The notes under the pieces were generated by a model. That model saw only the letters and a list, made by a program, of their open reading frames with translations, was not told the origin of the DNA and did not search any database. A stretch of DNA of 64,000 bases from Arenibacter sp. P308M17 (GTDB lineage Bacteria; Bacteroidota; Bacteroidia; Flavobacteriales; Flavobacteriaceae), in contig NZ_QVON01000010.1 of assembly GCF_003426735.1 (NCBI RefSeq), positions 62,001 through 126,000 of the forward strand, written 5' to 3'. Both the position numbers and the translations under genes were made by a program. Positions 27,418 through 35,077 of the stretch are shown one piece after another (the first letter of the stretch is position 1; every line of letters starts with the position of its first letter).

Positions 27418-27727
27418 ATTTTTTGTTTATAATTGCTTCATCCCCACCAAAGGTATCACTTTTCCCCTGGGCACATAGTTTCGGAACCTTCAATCCGGTG
27501 TCCAAAGATTCAAAACTTTCCATAGCTTCGGATTCCATGAAAGGTTTCCTTAGATCAATTTTGTGGCATAGAAGTAGAAAACACCATAAATATCACGATT
27601 TAAATGTTAAAACACTTTATTGTAATCAGAATTCATATCACTTCACAGAACAGGGTAATTTTAGACAAAAAAAAAGAAGTACAACTAATGATATTTGCTT
27701 AATTTTATTGCTTTAAATTAAAACTTT
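27418..27727. other. Divergent mnmD-ilvE spacer
   Basis: About 310 bp hold the promoters of mnmD and ilvE. Short frames on both strands overlap the mnmD start and have no recognisable features. I see no T-box and no clear leader peptide before ilvE. Confidence 0.4.
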
Positions 27728-28801
27728 ATGCAAACTGTTTCAAATTCAATAATAGTAGAGAAAGTCAAAACCTCGAAAATTGATAAGGTAGATTTTAATA
27801 ATTTATCGTTTGGAAAATATTTTACGGATCATATGATGGTCTGTGATTATAAAAATGGCGCTTGGGAAGTACCAAAAGTAGTTCCCTATCAACCGATTAC
27901 CTTGGACCCATCCGCTAAAATTTTTCACTACGGACAATCCGTTTTTGAAGGAATGAAGGCCTATAAGGACAAGGATCAAAATGTGTGGCTCTTTCGTCCT
28001 TTGGAAAACCAAAAACGGATCAACATCTCGTCCAAAAGATTGGCTATGCCCGAATTTCCCGAAGAATACTTTATGGACGGCTTGGAGGCACTTTTGAAAT
28101 TGGACCATAAATGGATTCCTACTGCCGAAGGAAGCTCCCTTTATATTAGGCCCTTTATATTTGCATCCGGGTGCGGATTCCATGCTTCCCCGTCCGAGGA
28201 ATACAAATTTATTATTGCCTGTTCCCCATCGGCCTCCTATTTTGCTGGGAAGGTAAAAGTTTTGATAGAAGAGAAATATTCGCGATCCGCCAACGGTGGC
28301 GTAGGTTTTGCCAAGGCGGGCGGTAATTACGCCGGACAATTTTACCCTACTCAACTGGCGGTTGAAAAAGGTTACAATCAAGTAATCTGGACAGATGACA
28401 ACCAGCATGAATATATAGAAGAGGCCGGGGCCATGAACATATTTGTCAGGATAAACGACACATTGATTACCAGTCCTACCAGTGATAGAATATTGGACGG
28501 TATCACGAGAAAGAGCATTATAGACATTGCAAAAGACGAAAATATAGTAATGGAAGTCAGAAAAATTACAGTAAAGGAAGTGGTCGAAGCCTCAAAAAAT
28601 GGTAGTCTCAAGGAAATGTTCGGAGCGGGTACCGCCGCAGTGATTTCGCCGATTGCCACTTTTGGTTACCAAGGAAAGGACTATGACCTACCGGAAATAA
28701 AAGATGGTTACGCCTCTATCTTAAAGAAGCGCATTACAGATATACAATACAACAAGGCCAAGGATAAATTTGGCTGGAGACATAAGGTAGACATTCAATA
28801 A
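27728..28801 (+). CDS. ilvE: Branched-chain amino acid aminotransferase
   Basis: A 357-residue PLP class IV aminotransferase that transfers amino groups between glutamate and Leu, Ile or Val keto acids. Landmarks are IFHYGQSVFEGMKAYK (about 65-80), LYIRPFIFASG, the PLP-Lys region GYNQVIWTDDNQHEYIEEAGAMNIF with the catalytic cofactor contacts, DGITRKSIIDIAKD, and the C-terminal EMFGAGTAAVISPI phosphate-binding turn. The family length is normal. A strong terminator follows. Confidence 0.95.
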   Translation: MQTVSNSIIVEKVKTSKIDKVDFNNLSFGKYFTDHMMVCDYKNGAWEVPKVVPYQPITLDPSAKIFHYGQSVFEGMKAYKDKDQNVWLFRPLENQKRINISSKRLAMPEFPEEYFMDGLEALLKLDHKWIPTAEGSSLYIRPFIFASGCGFHASPSEEYKFIIACSPSASYFAGKVKVLIEEKYSRSANGGVGFAKAGGNYAGQFYPTQLAVEKGYNQVIWTDDNQHEYIEEAGAMNIFVRINDTLITSPTSDRILDGITRKSIIDIAKDENIVMEVRKITVKEVVEASKNGSLKEMFGAGTAAVISPIATFGYQGKDYDLPEIKDGYASILKKRITDIQYNKAKDKFGWRHKVDIQ

Positions 28802-28817
28802 AAACTTTTTGTTTTAT

Positions 28818-28857
28818 TAAAAAATCCCCTCTTCTGCAAGCAATGAGGGGATTTTTA
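28818..28857. terminator. Bidirectional terminator, ilvE / pyrophosphohydrolase
   Basis: AAAAATCCCCTC paired with GAGGGGATTTTT around a 13-nt loop, with A and T tracts on the two sides. It ends ilvE (plus) and the convergent pyrophosphohydrolase gene (minus). Confidence 0.9.
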
Positions 28858-28889
28858 GTTCCTAACCAAGGGTTTCCCATAACACCTTC

Positions 28890-29279
28890 CTATCTTTTAT
28901 TAAGGATATCCACAATATTGGGCTTAAAATAATTGGGCCCCTTGAGCACTTTTCCATCATTCCTATAAATTGGCTTACCATCCTCCCCCAATTTGCTCAT
29001 ATTACTTCGCTGAATTTCCTCAAATACTTCCTCTATTTTATACTGCATGCCATGCTCCAATATGGTACCGCACAATATATACAGCATATCGCCAAGTGCA
29101 TCCGCCACCTCTACCAAATCATTATTGTTGGCGGCCTCCAGATATTCCCTATTCTCTTCATCCATCAAATTAAAGCGAAGTAAATTCTTGGCTTCGCCCA
29201 AATTGGCCTTGATTTCTTTGGAAACGCCCAAACCAAAAGATTTATGGAACAATTCTACTGCCTTGAGTTTACTTTTCAT
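28890..29279 (-). CDS. MazG/PRA-PH-like nucleotide pyrophosphohydrolase
   Basis: A 129-residue all-alpha NTP pyrophosphohydrolase. The MazG/HisE-like metal site is visible as RFNLMDEENREYLEAA (ExxE) and VEVADALGDMLYILCG (ExxD). The C-terminal PIYRNDGKVLKGPNYFKPNI is typical of the small group annotated as phosphoribosyl-ATP pyrophosphohydrolase-like. It is not linked to his genes, so a house-cleaning or signalling role is more likely than histidine synthesis. Confidence 0.87.
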   Translation of the reverse strand: MKSKLKAVELFHKSFGLGVSKEIKANLGEAKNLLRFNLMDEENREYLEAANNNDLVEVADALGDMLYILCGTILEHGMQYKIEEVFEEIQRSNMSKLGEDGKPIYRNDGKVLKGPNYFKPNIVDILNKR

Positions 29280-29320
29280 AATTGGAATTATTTAAGTTAG
29301 ATTTGCGTAAAAATATAAAT

Positions 29321-29509
29321 ATGTTCAGTAAGGGACAATTAATTTTTGCCGGGCTCTTTTTCGCTACATTTGTAGTAATTACTATATTTTCCTATCGAAA
29401 AGACAAAAAAACTCATAAAAAAAACTATAAAGGCGTTAAATGGGTAGGAGTTTTCTTCATAATTTTTATAATAATCCTGTTTCTAATTAAGTTTTCCCTT
29501 AAAAATTAA
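29321..29509 (+). CDS. Small two-helix membrane protein
   Basis: A 62-residue protein (MFSKGQLIFAGLFFATF...) with two membrane helices around a charged hairpin loop (YRKDKKTHKKNYKGVKW). I recall similar small proteins in other Flavobacteriaceae, but no function is known to me. The ATG at 29321 is preferred to 29282, because a TAGATTTG box at 29298-29305 would place the transcript start after the longer start. Confidence 0.68.
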   Translation: MFSKGQLIFAGLFFATFVVITIFSYRKDKKTHKKNYKGVKWVGVFFIIFIIILFLIKFSLKN

Positions 29510-29625
29510 CAATATTTTTCCTTAAGCCGTAAAAAGTAACGCTCCGTGCAATATTCCTATTTATTACAAGGTATAATATACTAAAAGACGTAATTTTGCG
29601 TTCAATAACTAAATAATTTAGTTGT

Positions 29626-29802
29626 ATGGTAACTTTTTTCAGTATTTTACTAGTTCTTATTGGAATAAACGCATTGCTTTTTTTAGTCAGTTTTAACAGT
29701 AGTCCCAAAAAGAAAGAAAAGTCCGCTAAAAATATTTCAGAATCTACCACAGTAATCTTCCCCCTAGATTTAATCAACTCGAAATATAAAAAGGCAGTTT
29801 AA
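29626..29802 (+). CDS. Small hydrophobic membrane protein (58 aa), paralogue of the 13679 peptide
   Basis: ATG to TAA encodes MVTFFSILLVLIGINALLFL and a charged tail (SPKKKEKSAKNISESTT, then VIFPLDLINSKYKKAV). The first 20 residues match the 28-residue frame at 13679 in the pattern M-x-T-F-F-x-I-L-L-x-L-x-x-I-N. TAATTTTG at 29591-29598 can serve as a -7 box with a leader of roughly 20 nt. It is not a family I can name. It lies between another small membrane gene and crcB. Confidence 0.6.
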   Translation: MVTFFSILLVLIGINALLFLVSFNSSPKKKEKSAKNISESTTVIFPLDLINSKYKKAV

Positions 29803-29938
29803 TCCTTGTCCAAAAAGAAATAGATGCATTTTTTGTCCACATACCATTTTACGGTAGTATAACGCTGTACATATTATTAAGACCCTTATATATGATAAGT
29901 TTTATTTACCTTGAACCGGGAATAAAATTATAAATGTA

Positions 29939-30307
29939 ATGAAACAATTTCTACTTGTCTTTCTGGGAGGTGGCCTGGGCAGTGGCTTACGGTTTTTAAT
30001 AGGCAAAGTATTCAACAACACTTTTCAGAATTTTTTTCTCGGCACTTTTATAGTGAACATCTTAGGTTGTCTTCTAATTGGATTTATCCTTGGACTTACG
30101 CTTAAAAACAATTTGCTAACGGCCAATCATACATTACTTTTAACCACAGGCTTCTGCGGTGGCTTCACTACTTTTTCAACTTTTGCACTAGAGCAACACT
30201 CCTTTTTAAGATCCGGGGATTTTATTAACCTCGCGGCCTATACCCTTTCCAGTATTATACTCGGAATCCTTGCCGTAGCTATCGGATTTTGGTTTTCTAA
30301 ATTATAA
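29939..30307 (+). CDS. crcB: Fluoride channel CrcB/Fluc
   Basis: A 122-residue four-helix protein that exports fluoride as an antiparallel dimer. Signatures: GGGLGSGLRFLIGK (about 10-23), GTFIVNILGCLLIGFI, and TTGFCGGFTTFSTFALE with the conserved Phe and Thr track residues. The 136 bp upstream do not show a recognisable fluoride riboswitch. It is followed by a 700-bp region of repeats and the glnB control region. Confidence 0.93.
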   Translation: MKQFLLVFLGGGLGSGLRFLIGKVFNNTFQNFFLGTFIVNILGCLLIGFILGLTLKNNLLTANHTLLLTTGFCGGFTTFSTFALEQHSFLRSGDFINLAAYTLSSIILGILAVAIGFWFSKL

Positions 30308-30892
30308 CGGATCAGGAACAATTGTTGTGTTTATGCAAAGATTGTGATCGGTCTATAAAGGAAGAATGCTACATTTTTCAATCCCTTCCGTATTCTCCTC
30401 CTTTGGTCGGAGAATCCACCTTCCCTTGACCAAGGGAAGGAGCTTTTACTTATCGTATTACGTGATGGCCCGGACATTGGATGCTGGATACCGGACCGGA
30501 CCGGCCTTGAACTTTGAAGTAAAAATGCCGTCCAGTTTCTAGATTCTACATTGTTTCATTATAACATTGAATCATTGGTATATTTTCAAATTGACCCATT
30601 TTCATATCGTCAAATCGTCAGATCATCCCATTGCCAAATCGGTACATTGGACAATTGGTATATTGTTACATTAAATCATTGCTACATTGAACGCACGTAC
30701 CATCTTCATTATAACCCCCTTCAAATTATTCCAACCCATATATTGCCATTTCTATTTATTATGGTGGAATTGGCCATTTTTCTGCATTATCAATAGTAAA
30801 ACACTTAAAAAGGCGCGTTTTTTTCAGCTTTTGGCTCAACCAAGTGTTAAAAGTTTTAACAAATAAACATATTATTCATTTTGAATAACAAT
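30308..30892. other. Repeat-rich spacer between crcB and the glnB control region
   Basis: No gene. An inverted pair GGTCGGAGAAT/TCCCTTGACCAAGGGA region occurs near 30405-30440, then a TTGAACTTTGAA motif near 30508 and the 8-bp array listed separately. An 81-codon frame over the array has no coding character. Confidence 0.45.
30550..30693 (+). repeat. Array of 18 degenerate 8-bp units
   Basis: The sequence divides into 18 consecutive octamers with no insertion or deletion. All begin AT; position 3 is T in 14 units and C in 4; position 4 is mostly G. Examples in order: ATTGTTTC, ATTATAAC, ATTGAATC, ATTGGTAT ... ATTGCTAC, ATTGAACG. Positions 5, 6 and 8 vary freely. The consensus is ATTGNNAN. 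The period of 8 is not a multiple of 3, so codon use does not explain it. Confidence 0.8.
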
Positions 30893-30966
30893 ACCCCTAA
30901 AATAGATGGGTCATTTTTATATAAAATGTAATTATGACATATATACCCCTAAAAAAATAGGGGGGT
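30893..30966 (+). promoter_or_regulatory. Paired operator sites upstream of glnB-amtB
   Basis: Strong site at 30945-30963: ACCCCTA-AAAAAA-TAGGGG, an inverted repeat. Weaker site at 30893-30911: ACCCCTA-N7-TGGGT. Their starts are 52 bp apart, five turns of B-DNA. The 19-bp strong core is identical to the one before glutamine synthetase II at 49480. The strong site begins 36 bp before the -7 box, a position expected for an activator that touches RNA polymerase. Confidence 0.75.
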
Positions 30967-30980
30967 ATTAATTTAATATA

Positions 30981-30988
30981 TATTTTTG
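30981..30988 (+). promoter_or_regulatory. -7 box of the glnB-amtB promoter
   Basis: TATTTTTG, matching TAnnTTTG, 22 bp before the glnB ATG. No good -33 TTTG is seen, which fits a promoter that needs an activator. Confidence 0.65.
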
Positions 30989-31010
30989 TTTCATAAATAA
31001 TAAATCAATT

Positions 31011-31349
31011 ATGAAAAAAATCGAGGCAATTATTAGAAAGTCAAAATTTGATGACGTAAAAAAAGCGTTGCATCAAATTGAAGTAAACTTTTTTAGTTAC
31101 TGGGACGTAACGGGGGTCGGAAATGAAAAAGAAGGCCATGTCTATAGGGGCATTTCCTATAGTACATCCGACATTCAACGCAGGTATCTTTCCATTGTAG
31201 TTTCGGATGAGTTCTTGGAACGAACCGTTAACACAATTCTGGAAACCGCATACTCCGGTAATGTAGGTGATGGCAAAATTTTCGTTTCAGACATTTTGGA
31301 AGCATATCGCATCAGAACAAAGGAAAGCGGAAAAGCAGGAATCAACTAA
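31011..31349 (+). CDS. glnB: PII nitrogen regulatory protein
   Basis: A 112-residue PII signal protein that senses ATP/ADP and 2-oxoglutarate and binds AmtB when nitrogen is sufficient. Start MKKIEAIIRKSKFDDVKKAL, T-loop region TGVGNEKEGHVYRG with the usual Tyr, B-loop SGNVGDGKIFV and the C-terminal EAYRIRTKESG are visible. It lies 31 bp before amtB, the classic glnK-amtB pair, so a GlnK-like role in gating the transporter is expected. The promoter has paired palindromes shared with the glutamine synthetase II gene. Confidence 0.95.
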   Translation: MKKIEAIIRKSKFDDVKKALHQIEVNFFSYWDVTGVGNEKEGHVYRGISYSTSDIQRRYLSIVVSDEFLERTVNTILETAYSGNVGDGKIFVSDILEAYRIRTKESGKAGIN

Positions 31350-31380
31350 AAAAATTAATAACCAACAAACAAACAACAAC

Positions 31381-32631
31381 ATGGACGTAGGATTATTTAC
31401 AGCAAATAACGTTTGGATGATGATATGTACGGCTCTCGTATTCTTCATGCATTTAGGATTTTCACTTTTAGAAATCGGACTTACCAGACAAAAAAACACG
31501 ATCAATATTTTATTCAAGAACGTATTTATTATATGTATCGGACTCCTCATATATTATGTAGGAGGCTTTAACCTTATGTACCCAGGGGATTTCAACGGGT
31601 ATCTTGGTTTTGCAGGATTCGGAATTGAAGCTCCGATACTACCGGATGGCAGCTTGGACCTAAGCTACAATGAGGGATACACCTATTGGACGGATTTTCT
31701 GTTTCAAGGCATGTTTGCAGCAACAGCGGCAACCATAGTTTCCGGAGCAGTAGCAGAACGTATTAAACTAGGTGGATTTATGATATTTACCATAATCTAT
31801 GTGGGATTGGTTTATCCTATAGTAGGGTCTTGGCAATGGGGCGGTGGATTCCTATCTTCACTTGGCGGTGAAGAAGGTGGTTTCCATGATTTTGCAGGTT
31901 CTACCCTGGTGCATTCCGTAGGGGGATGGGCAGCCTTGATCGCAATCTTTATATTAGGACCAAGAATTGGCAAATTTGACGAAGACGGAAAGCCAAACGC
32001 CATTCCCGGACATAACATTCCATTGGCAGCCGCAGGGGTTCTTATTCTTTGGTTGGGATGGTTTGGATTTAACGGGGGATCCGTACTATCGGCAGATCCG
32101 GCAGGTACTTCCATAGTATTGGTTACTACATGCCTGGCAGCAGCTGCAGGTGGTATGGGAGCCTTTATTTTCTCTACAATACTTTACAAAAACTATGACC
32201 TTACCATGATGCTGAACGGTATCTTAGGTGGTCTTGTCGGAATTACGGCAGGAGCGGATTTAATGTCGCCCTTTGAATCTATTATCATTGGGCTCTTGGC
32301 CGGGGTTATTATTGTCCTTGGCGTTGCGCTGGTAGACAAATTAAAACTGGATGATCCCGTGGGAGCAGTTGCAGTGCATCTTATTTGTGGTATCTGGGGT
32401 ACCTTGGCAGTAGGTATATTCGGAGTTAAAGCGGGAGTGACACAGTTTTTATATCAATTAACAGGGGTTGCTGCCACCGGGGTATTCTGCGCCCTAACAG
32501 CATTCATTATTCTATCCGTGATCAAGAAAACTTCCGGAATACGAGTTTCCAAGGAAGAAGAGTTGGAAGGTTTGGACTTACATGAGCACGGAATGGATGC
32601 TTATGCCGACTTCAGGTTGAACCAACACTAA
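31381..32631 (+). CDS. amtB: Ammonium transporter AmtB
   Basis: A 416-residue Amt/Mep/Rh channel with eleven membrane helices. The two pore histidines are in HDFAGSTLVHSVGGW (about 175-180) and VGAVAVHLICGIWG (about 330-335). The family segments NTINILFKN and WLGWFGFNGGS are present. The start at 31381 (MDVGLFTANNVWMM) is chosen; a longer frame overlaps glnB. The cytoplasmic C-terminus (SKEEELEGLDLHEHGMDAY) is the conserved PII-responsive tail. A strong terminator ends the unit. Confidence 0.96.
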   Translation: MDVGLFTANNVWMMICTALVFFMHLGFSLLEIGLTRQKNTINILFKNVFIICIGLLIYYVGGFNLMYPGDFNGYLGFAGFGIEAPILPDGSLDLSYNEGYTYWTDFLFQGMFAATAATIVSGAVAERIKLGGFMIFTIIYVGLVYPIVGSWQWGGGFLSSLGGEEGGFHDFAGSTLVHSVGGWAALIAIFILGPRIGKFDEDGKPNAIPGHNIPLAAAGVLILWLGWFGFNGGSVLSADPAGTSIVLVTTCLAAAAGGMGAFIFSTILYKNYDLTMMLNGILGGLVGITAGADLMSPFESIIIGLLAGVIIVLGVALVDKLKLDDPVGAVAVHLICGIWGTLAVGIFGVKAGVTQFLYQLTGVAATGVFCALTAFIILSVIKKTSGIRVSKEEELEGLDLHEHGMDAYADFRLNQH

Positions 32632-32646
32632 TAATAAATTCATAAG

Positions 32647-32690
32647 AAAACGGAGCGTTTTGCAGAACGCTCCGTTTATAACCCTTTTTC
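32647..32690 (+). terminator. amtB terminator
   Basis: A 12-13 bp stem AAACGGAGCGTT / AACGCTCCGTTT with a short loop, 16 bp after the amtB stop codon. The downstream barrel gene therefore depends on read-through or on its own promoter. Confidence 0.85.
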
Positions 32691-32747
32691 AATACAACAA
32701 CTCAATAATTAGATAACATCCTTACTAAGGACATAAACAATTGAATT

Positions 32748-33815
32748 ATGAAAACGATTATTTATACAAAATACGTAAAAAATTTACTATTATTTGCATG
32801 CGCCCTTGCCTCAATGGCAACTTTCGGCCAAGAAGACGAGGAAGAAGCCAAAAAATTTAGTCTCAGCGGAAGTGTGGATGCTTACTACAGGACCAACTTT
32901 AATGGTGATAACGGTTTTGACGACACCTCTGGGCTACCCAATGCAGCACCTGGCTCTTCATTTGCCAATTTACCAGGTTTTGCTTTAGGTATGGCCAATG
33001 TGATAGCCGCTTACGATGGGGAAGATGTTGGATTTGTAGCCGATCTTGTTTTTGGCCCTAGGGGAACGGATGCTATTTTTGCCTCCCCCCTATATTCCGC
33101 TACCGGAAATATTGTAAACCAATTATACGTATATTGGAATGTAAGCGAATCCGTTAAATTAACATTTGGTAACTTTAATACCTTTTTAGGTTACGAAGTA
33201 ATATCCCCTGTTGCAAATTTTAACTACAGTACATCCTATCTGTTTTCCTATGGCCCTTTCTCCCATACCGGTTTAAGAGCAGACTTTGCCCTGTCCGATG
33301 ACTTTAGCTTAATGTTGGCCGTCATGAACCCAACAGATCAAACGGAATTGAATCCTACCGATAAATACGCTTTCGGGGCCCAATTGGGATATAGTGGTCA
33401 GTTCCTAAATTTCCTAGCGGATGACGGAGCGTTTGAAATTGACTTTACAGGTGGTTTTGATTTGTCCGACGAGTTCTTCTTGGGAATCAACGCAGCCCTT
33501 TACGATAATGACGATATTGGTTTTGCCGGGGTAGCACTATATCCGCAATACGCCACTTCCGAAAACTTCACCTTGGGATTAAGAGGTGAATATTTTACAG
33601 AAACAGGAGACTATGGTGCTATAGGAACGGGAGTTGAGGATTCCAGTGTTTTTGCCGTAACCCTTACAGGTAGTGCTACTATAGGCAACTTAATGATCAA
33701 GCCAGAACTGCGCTTGGATAGTGCATCGGATGATTCCTTTAATTTTCTGGACAAGGATTTAGCCGCACAAAAGAGTTTATCCTCATTTGTACTAGCGGCC
33801 GTGTATTCTTTCTAA
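32748..33815 (+). CDS. Putative outer-membrane porin next to amtB
   Basis: A 355-residue beta-barrel protein. A signal peptide (about 1-27, ending MATFGQ) precedes an acidic stretch and SLSGSVDAYYRTNF, the usual start of the Bacteroidota outer-membrane beta-barrel family, and the chain ends in VLAAVYSF with a terminal Phe. A related porin gene often sits beside amtB or glutamate synthase genes in Bacteroidota, so a role in passage of ammonium or amino acids is plausible but unproven. No GGGG palindrome precedes it. Confidence 0.85.
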   Translation: MKTIIYTKYVKNLLLFACALASMATFGQEDEEEAKKFSLSGSVDAYYRTNFNGDNGFDDTSGLPNAAPGSSFANLPGFALGMANVIAAYDGEDVGFVADLVFGPRGTDAIFASPLYSATGNIVNQLYVYWNVSESVKLTFGNFNTFLGYEVISPVANFNYSTSYLFSYGPFSHTGLRADFALSDDFSLMLAVMNPTDQTELNPTDKYAFGAQLGYSGQFLNFLADDGAFEIDFTGGFDLSDEFFLGINAALYDNDDIGFAGVALYPQYATSENFTLGLRGEYFTETGDYGAIGTGVEDSSVFAVTLTGSATIGNLMIKPELRLDSASDDSFNFLDKDLAAQKSLSSFVLAAVYSF

Positions 33816-33836
33816 AAAATTGAGTTTATTATTTAT

Positions 33837-33867
33837 AGCCCCGCTCCAAGCGGGGCTTCTTTATTTT
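33837..33867 (+). terminator. Terminator after the porin gene
   Basis: Perfect 9-bp stem AGCCCCGCT-CCA-AGCGGGGCT followed by TCTTTATTTTT, 22 bp after the stop codon. Confidence 0.92.
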
Positions 33868-33870
33868 TAC

Positions 33871-34003
33871 TCGATAATCGAGATTTAAACCTGCCTGCCG
33901 CAGGAAGGTGTTCCAAAGCTTGCCTGCCCGTTTCCGTTAAGGCGGGCATCGAAATCAAACTTGAATTTCCTTTCAATGCCTCCTGGGCTTGCCCCGGGGT
34001 AGT
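33871..34003. repeat. GC-rich extragenic repeats
   Basis: CTCGATAATCGAG palindrome, then CTGCCTGCCGCAGG and TGCCTGCCCG...GGCGGGCA, followed by TGCCTCCTGGGCTTGCCCCG, whose inverted relative is at about 58588-58605. These are members of the REP-like families scattered through the window. Confidence 0.6.
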
Positions 34004-34645
34004 TTACTCCTTCTTAAACGCCTTCACCCCTGCCATAATGGGAATATCCAGCCTATTCTGCTGGGGTACCAACGGACACGAATATTTTGGATTATATGCA
34101 CAATAGGGATTATAGGCCTTGTTAAAATCCAAAAGAATCGTATTGCCTTTGGGAATGGTCAAATCCAAATATCTTCCCCCGCCATATGTCTCCTCCCCAT
34201 TAGTTAGATCGGCAAAAGGCAAAAACAAGTATTCCCTGTATTTTTCCTGATGCATCAATTCCTGATTTTGATAAACCTCCAATTTATGGGACCGGCCTTT
34301 TAGATGGAAGGTTATTACCCCAAAAACGACCTCCTCCGTTTCCCGTTCCGTAGTGGTAGGCATCATAAAAGGCAAGGCCTCCGGTGTTCTGGTAAACTTT
34401 GCAACAATCCTATATGTGGTATCGGGTTCAAAAAAATCCAAAGTGGTAAAATCCTTTCTATACCTATCCGCCAAGGGCGAGGTTTCGGGATCCTTGAATT
34501 CCTCATTCATCTTTTTCTGAAATTGTACGATACCCTCTATGGCGCCGGACTCCGGTTCCACTAGATTACTTTGCTCTTGATCGTGGTATTTTTTTTCCTT
34601 ACAGCCCAATGAAAATAACAATATGACCAATAACAACTGCTTCAT
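34004..34645 (-). CDS. DUF1684 lipoprotein
   Basis: A 213-residue lipoprotein (MKQLLLVILLFSLGCKEKK, lipobox Cys15). DUF1684 features are SPLADRYRKDFTTLDFFEPDTTYRIVAKF, the EEVVFGVITFHLKGRSHKLEVYQ strand pair, and the C-terminal LPFADLTNGEETYGGGRYLDL ... FNKAYNPYCAYNPKYSCPLVPQQNRLDIPI. Its function is unknown; the AYNPYCAYNPKYSCPLVP motif is the family hallmark. The start at 34645 is chosen because it begins the lipoprotein signal. Confidence 0.92.
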   Translation of the reverse strand: MKQLLLVILLFSLGCKEKKYHDQEQSNLVEPESGAIEGIVQFQKKMNEEFKDPETSPLADRYRKDFTTLDFFEPDTTYRIVAKFTRTPEALPFMMPTTTERETEEVVFGVITFHLKGRSHKLEVYQNQELMHQEKYREYLFLPFADLTNGEETYGGGRYLDLTIPKGNTILLDFNKAYNPYCAYNPKYSCPLVPQQNRLDIPIMAGVKAFKKE

Positions 34646-35077
34646 TTTCTTTCTTTTGCCGTAAAAATACAATATCCCTCTTATTGAATAAAAAAAATGA
34701 CGACCAATCCCACCCAAGTCCGGTGTGCATAAAGGCTTAGTGTTGCTTAGTAGACATTAAATGCTAGATGTTAGATGCTAGAAACTAGAAAAACAAACCT
34801 TGAACTTTGAGTCCACTCCGATTTCGACTCCGCTCAATCTCCATCAATACACACCCCTAACCCCTCTCAAGAGGGGAATTTTTCAAACATTGAAGCTTAT
34901 ATTAATGTACCAATGTACTAATTTGTTAATTTATCAATATATAGAGGATCGCTTTGAATCTTGAACTTTGTAAATCCGGACAAAGTCAAACTTTGAACAT
35001 TGAACTTTTTTCCTGCCTACTGCTACTGCCAACTGTAAACTGTTACTACCTGCTCCATTTAACCATATACATTCAAC
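34646..35077. repeat. Spacer of short phased repeats
   Basis: No gene. Contains four 7-bp units (ATGCTAG, ATGTTAG, ATGCTAG, AAACTAG; 34761-34788), a GAGGGG hairpin (CCCCTCTCAAGAGGGG, 34861-34876), five 8-bp units (AATGTACC, AATGTACT, AATTTGTT, AATTTATC, AATATATA; 34904-34943), and TTGAACTTTG-type repeats. The 8-bp units read on the other strand resemble GGTACATT of the 30550 array. Confidence 0.6.

Noticed and set aside
27176-27538. 120-codon frame overlapping mnmD on the same strand
   Set aside because: Mostly a shadow of mnmD in another frame; the non-overlapping part has no known motif.
29803-29938. Possible fluoride riboswitch before crcB
   Set aside because: I looked for the characteristic conserved loop and pseudoknot pattern and did not find it; only AT-rich sequence is present.
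30551-30796. 81-codon frame over the 8-bp array
   Set aside because: The array's 8-bp phase is incompatible with codon periodicity; the frame simply lacks stops.
34855-34880. CCCCTAACCCCTCTCAAGAGGGG as another copy of the nitrogen palindrome
   Set aside because: The arms and spacing differ (a CTC-AAGAG hairpin), and no nitrogen gene or -7 box is adjacent.
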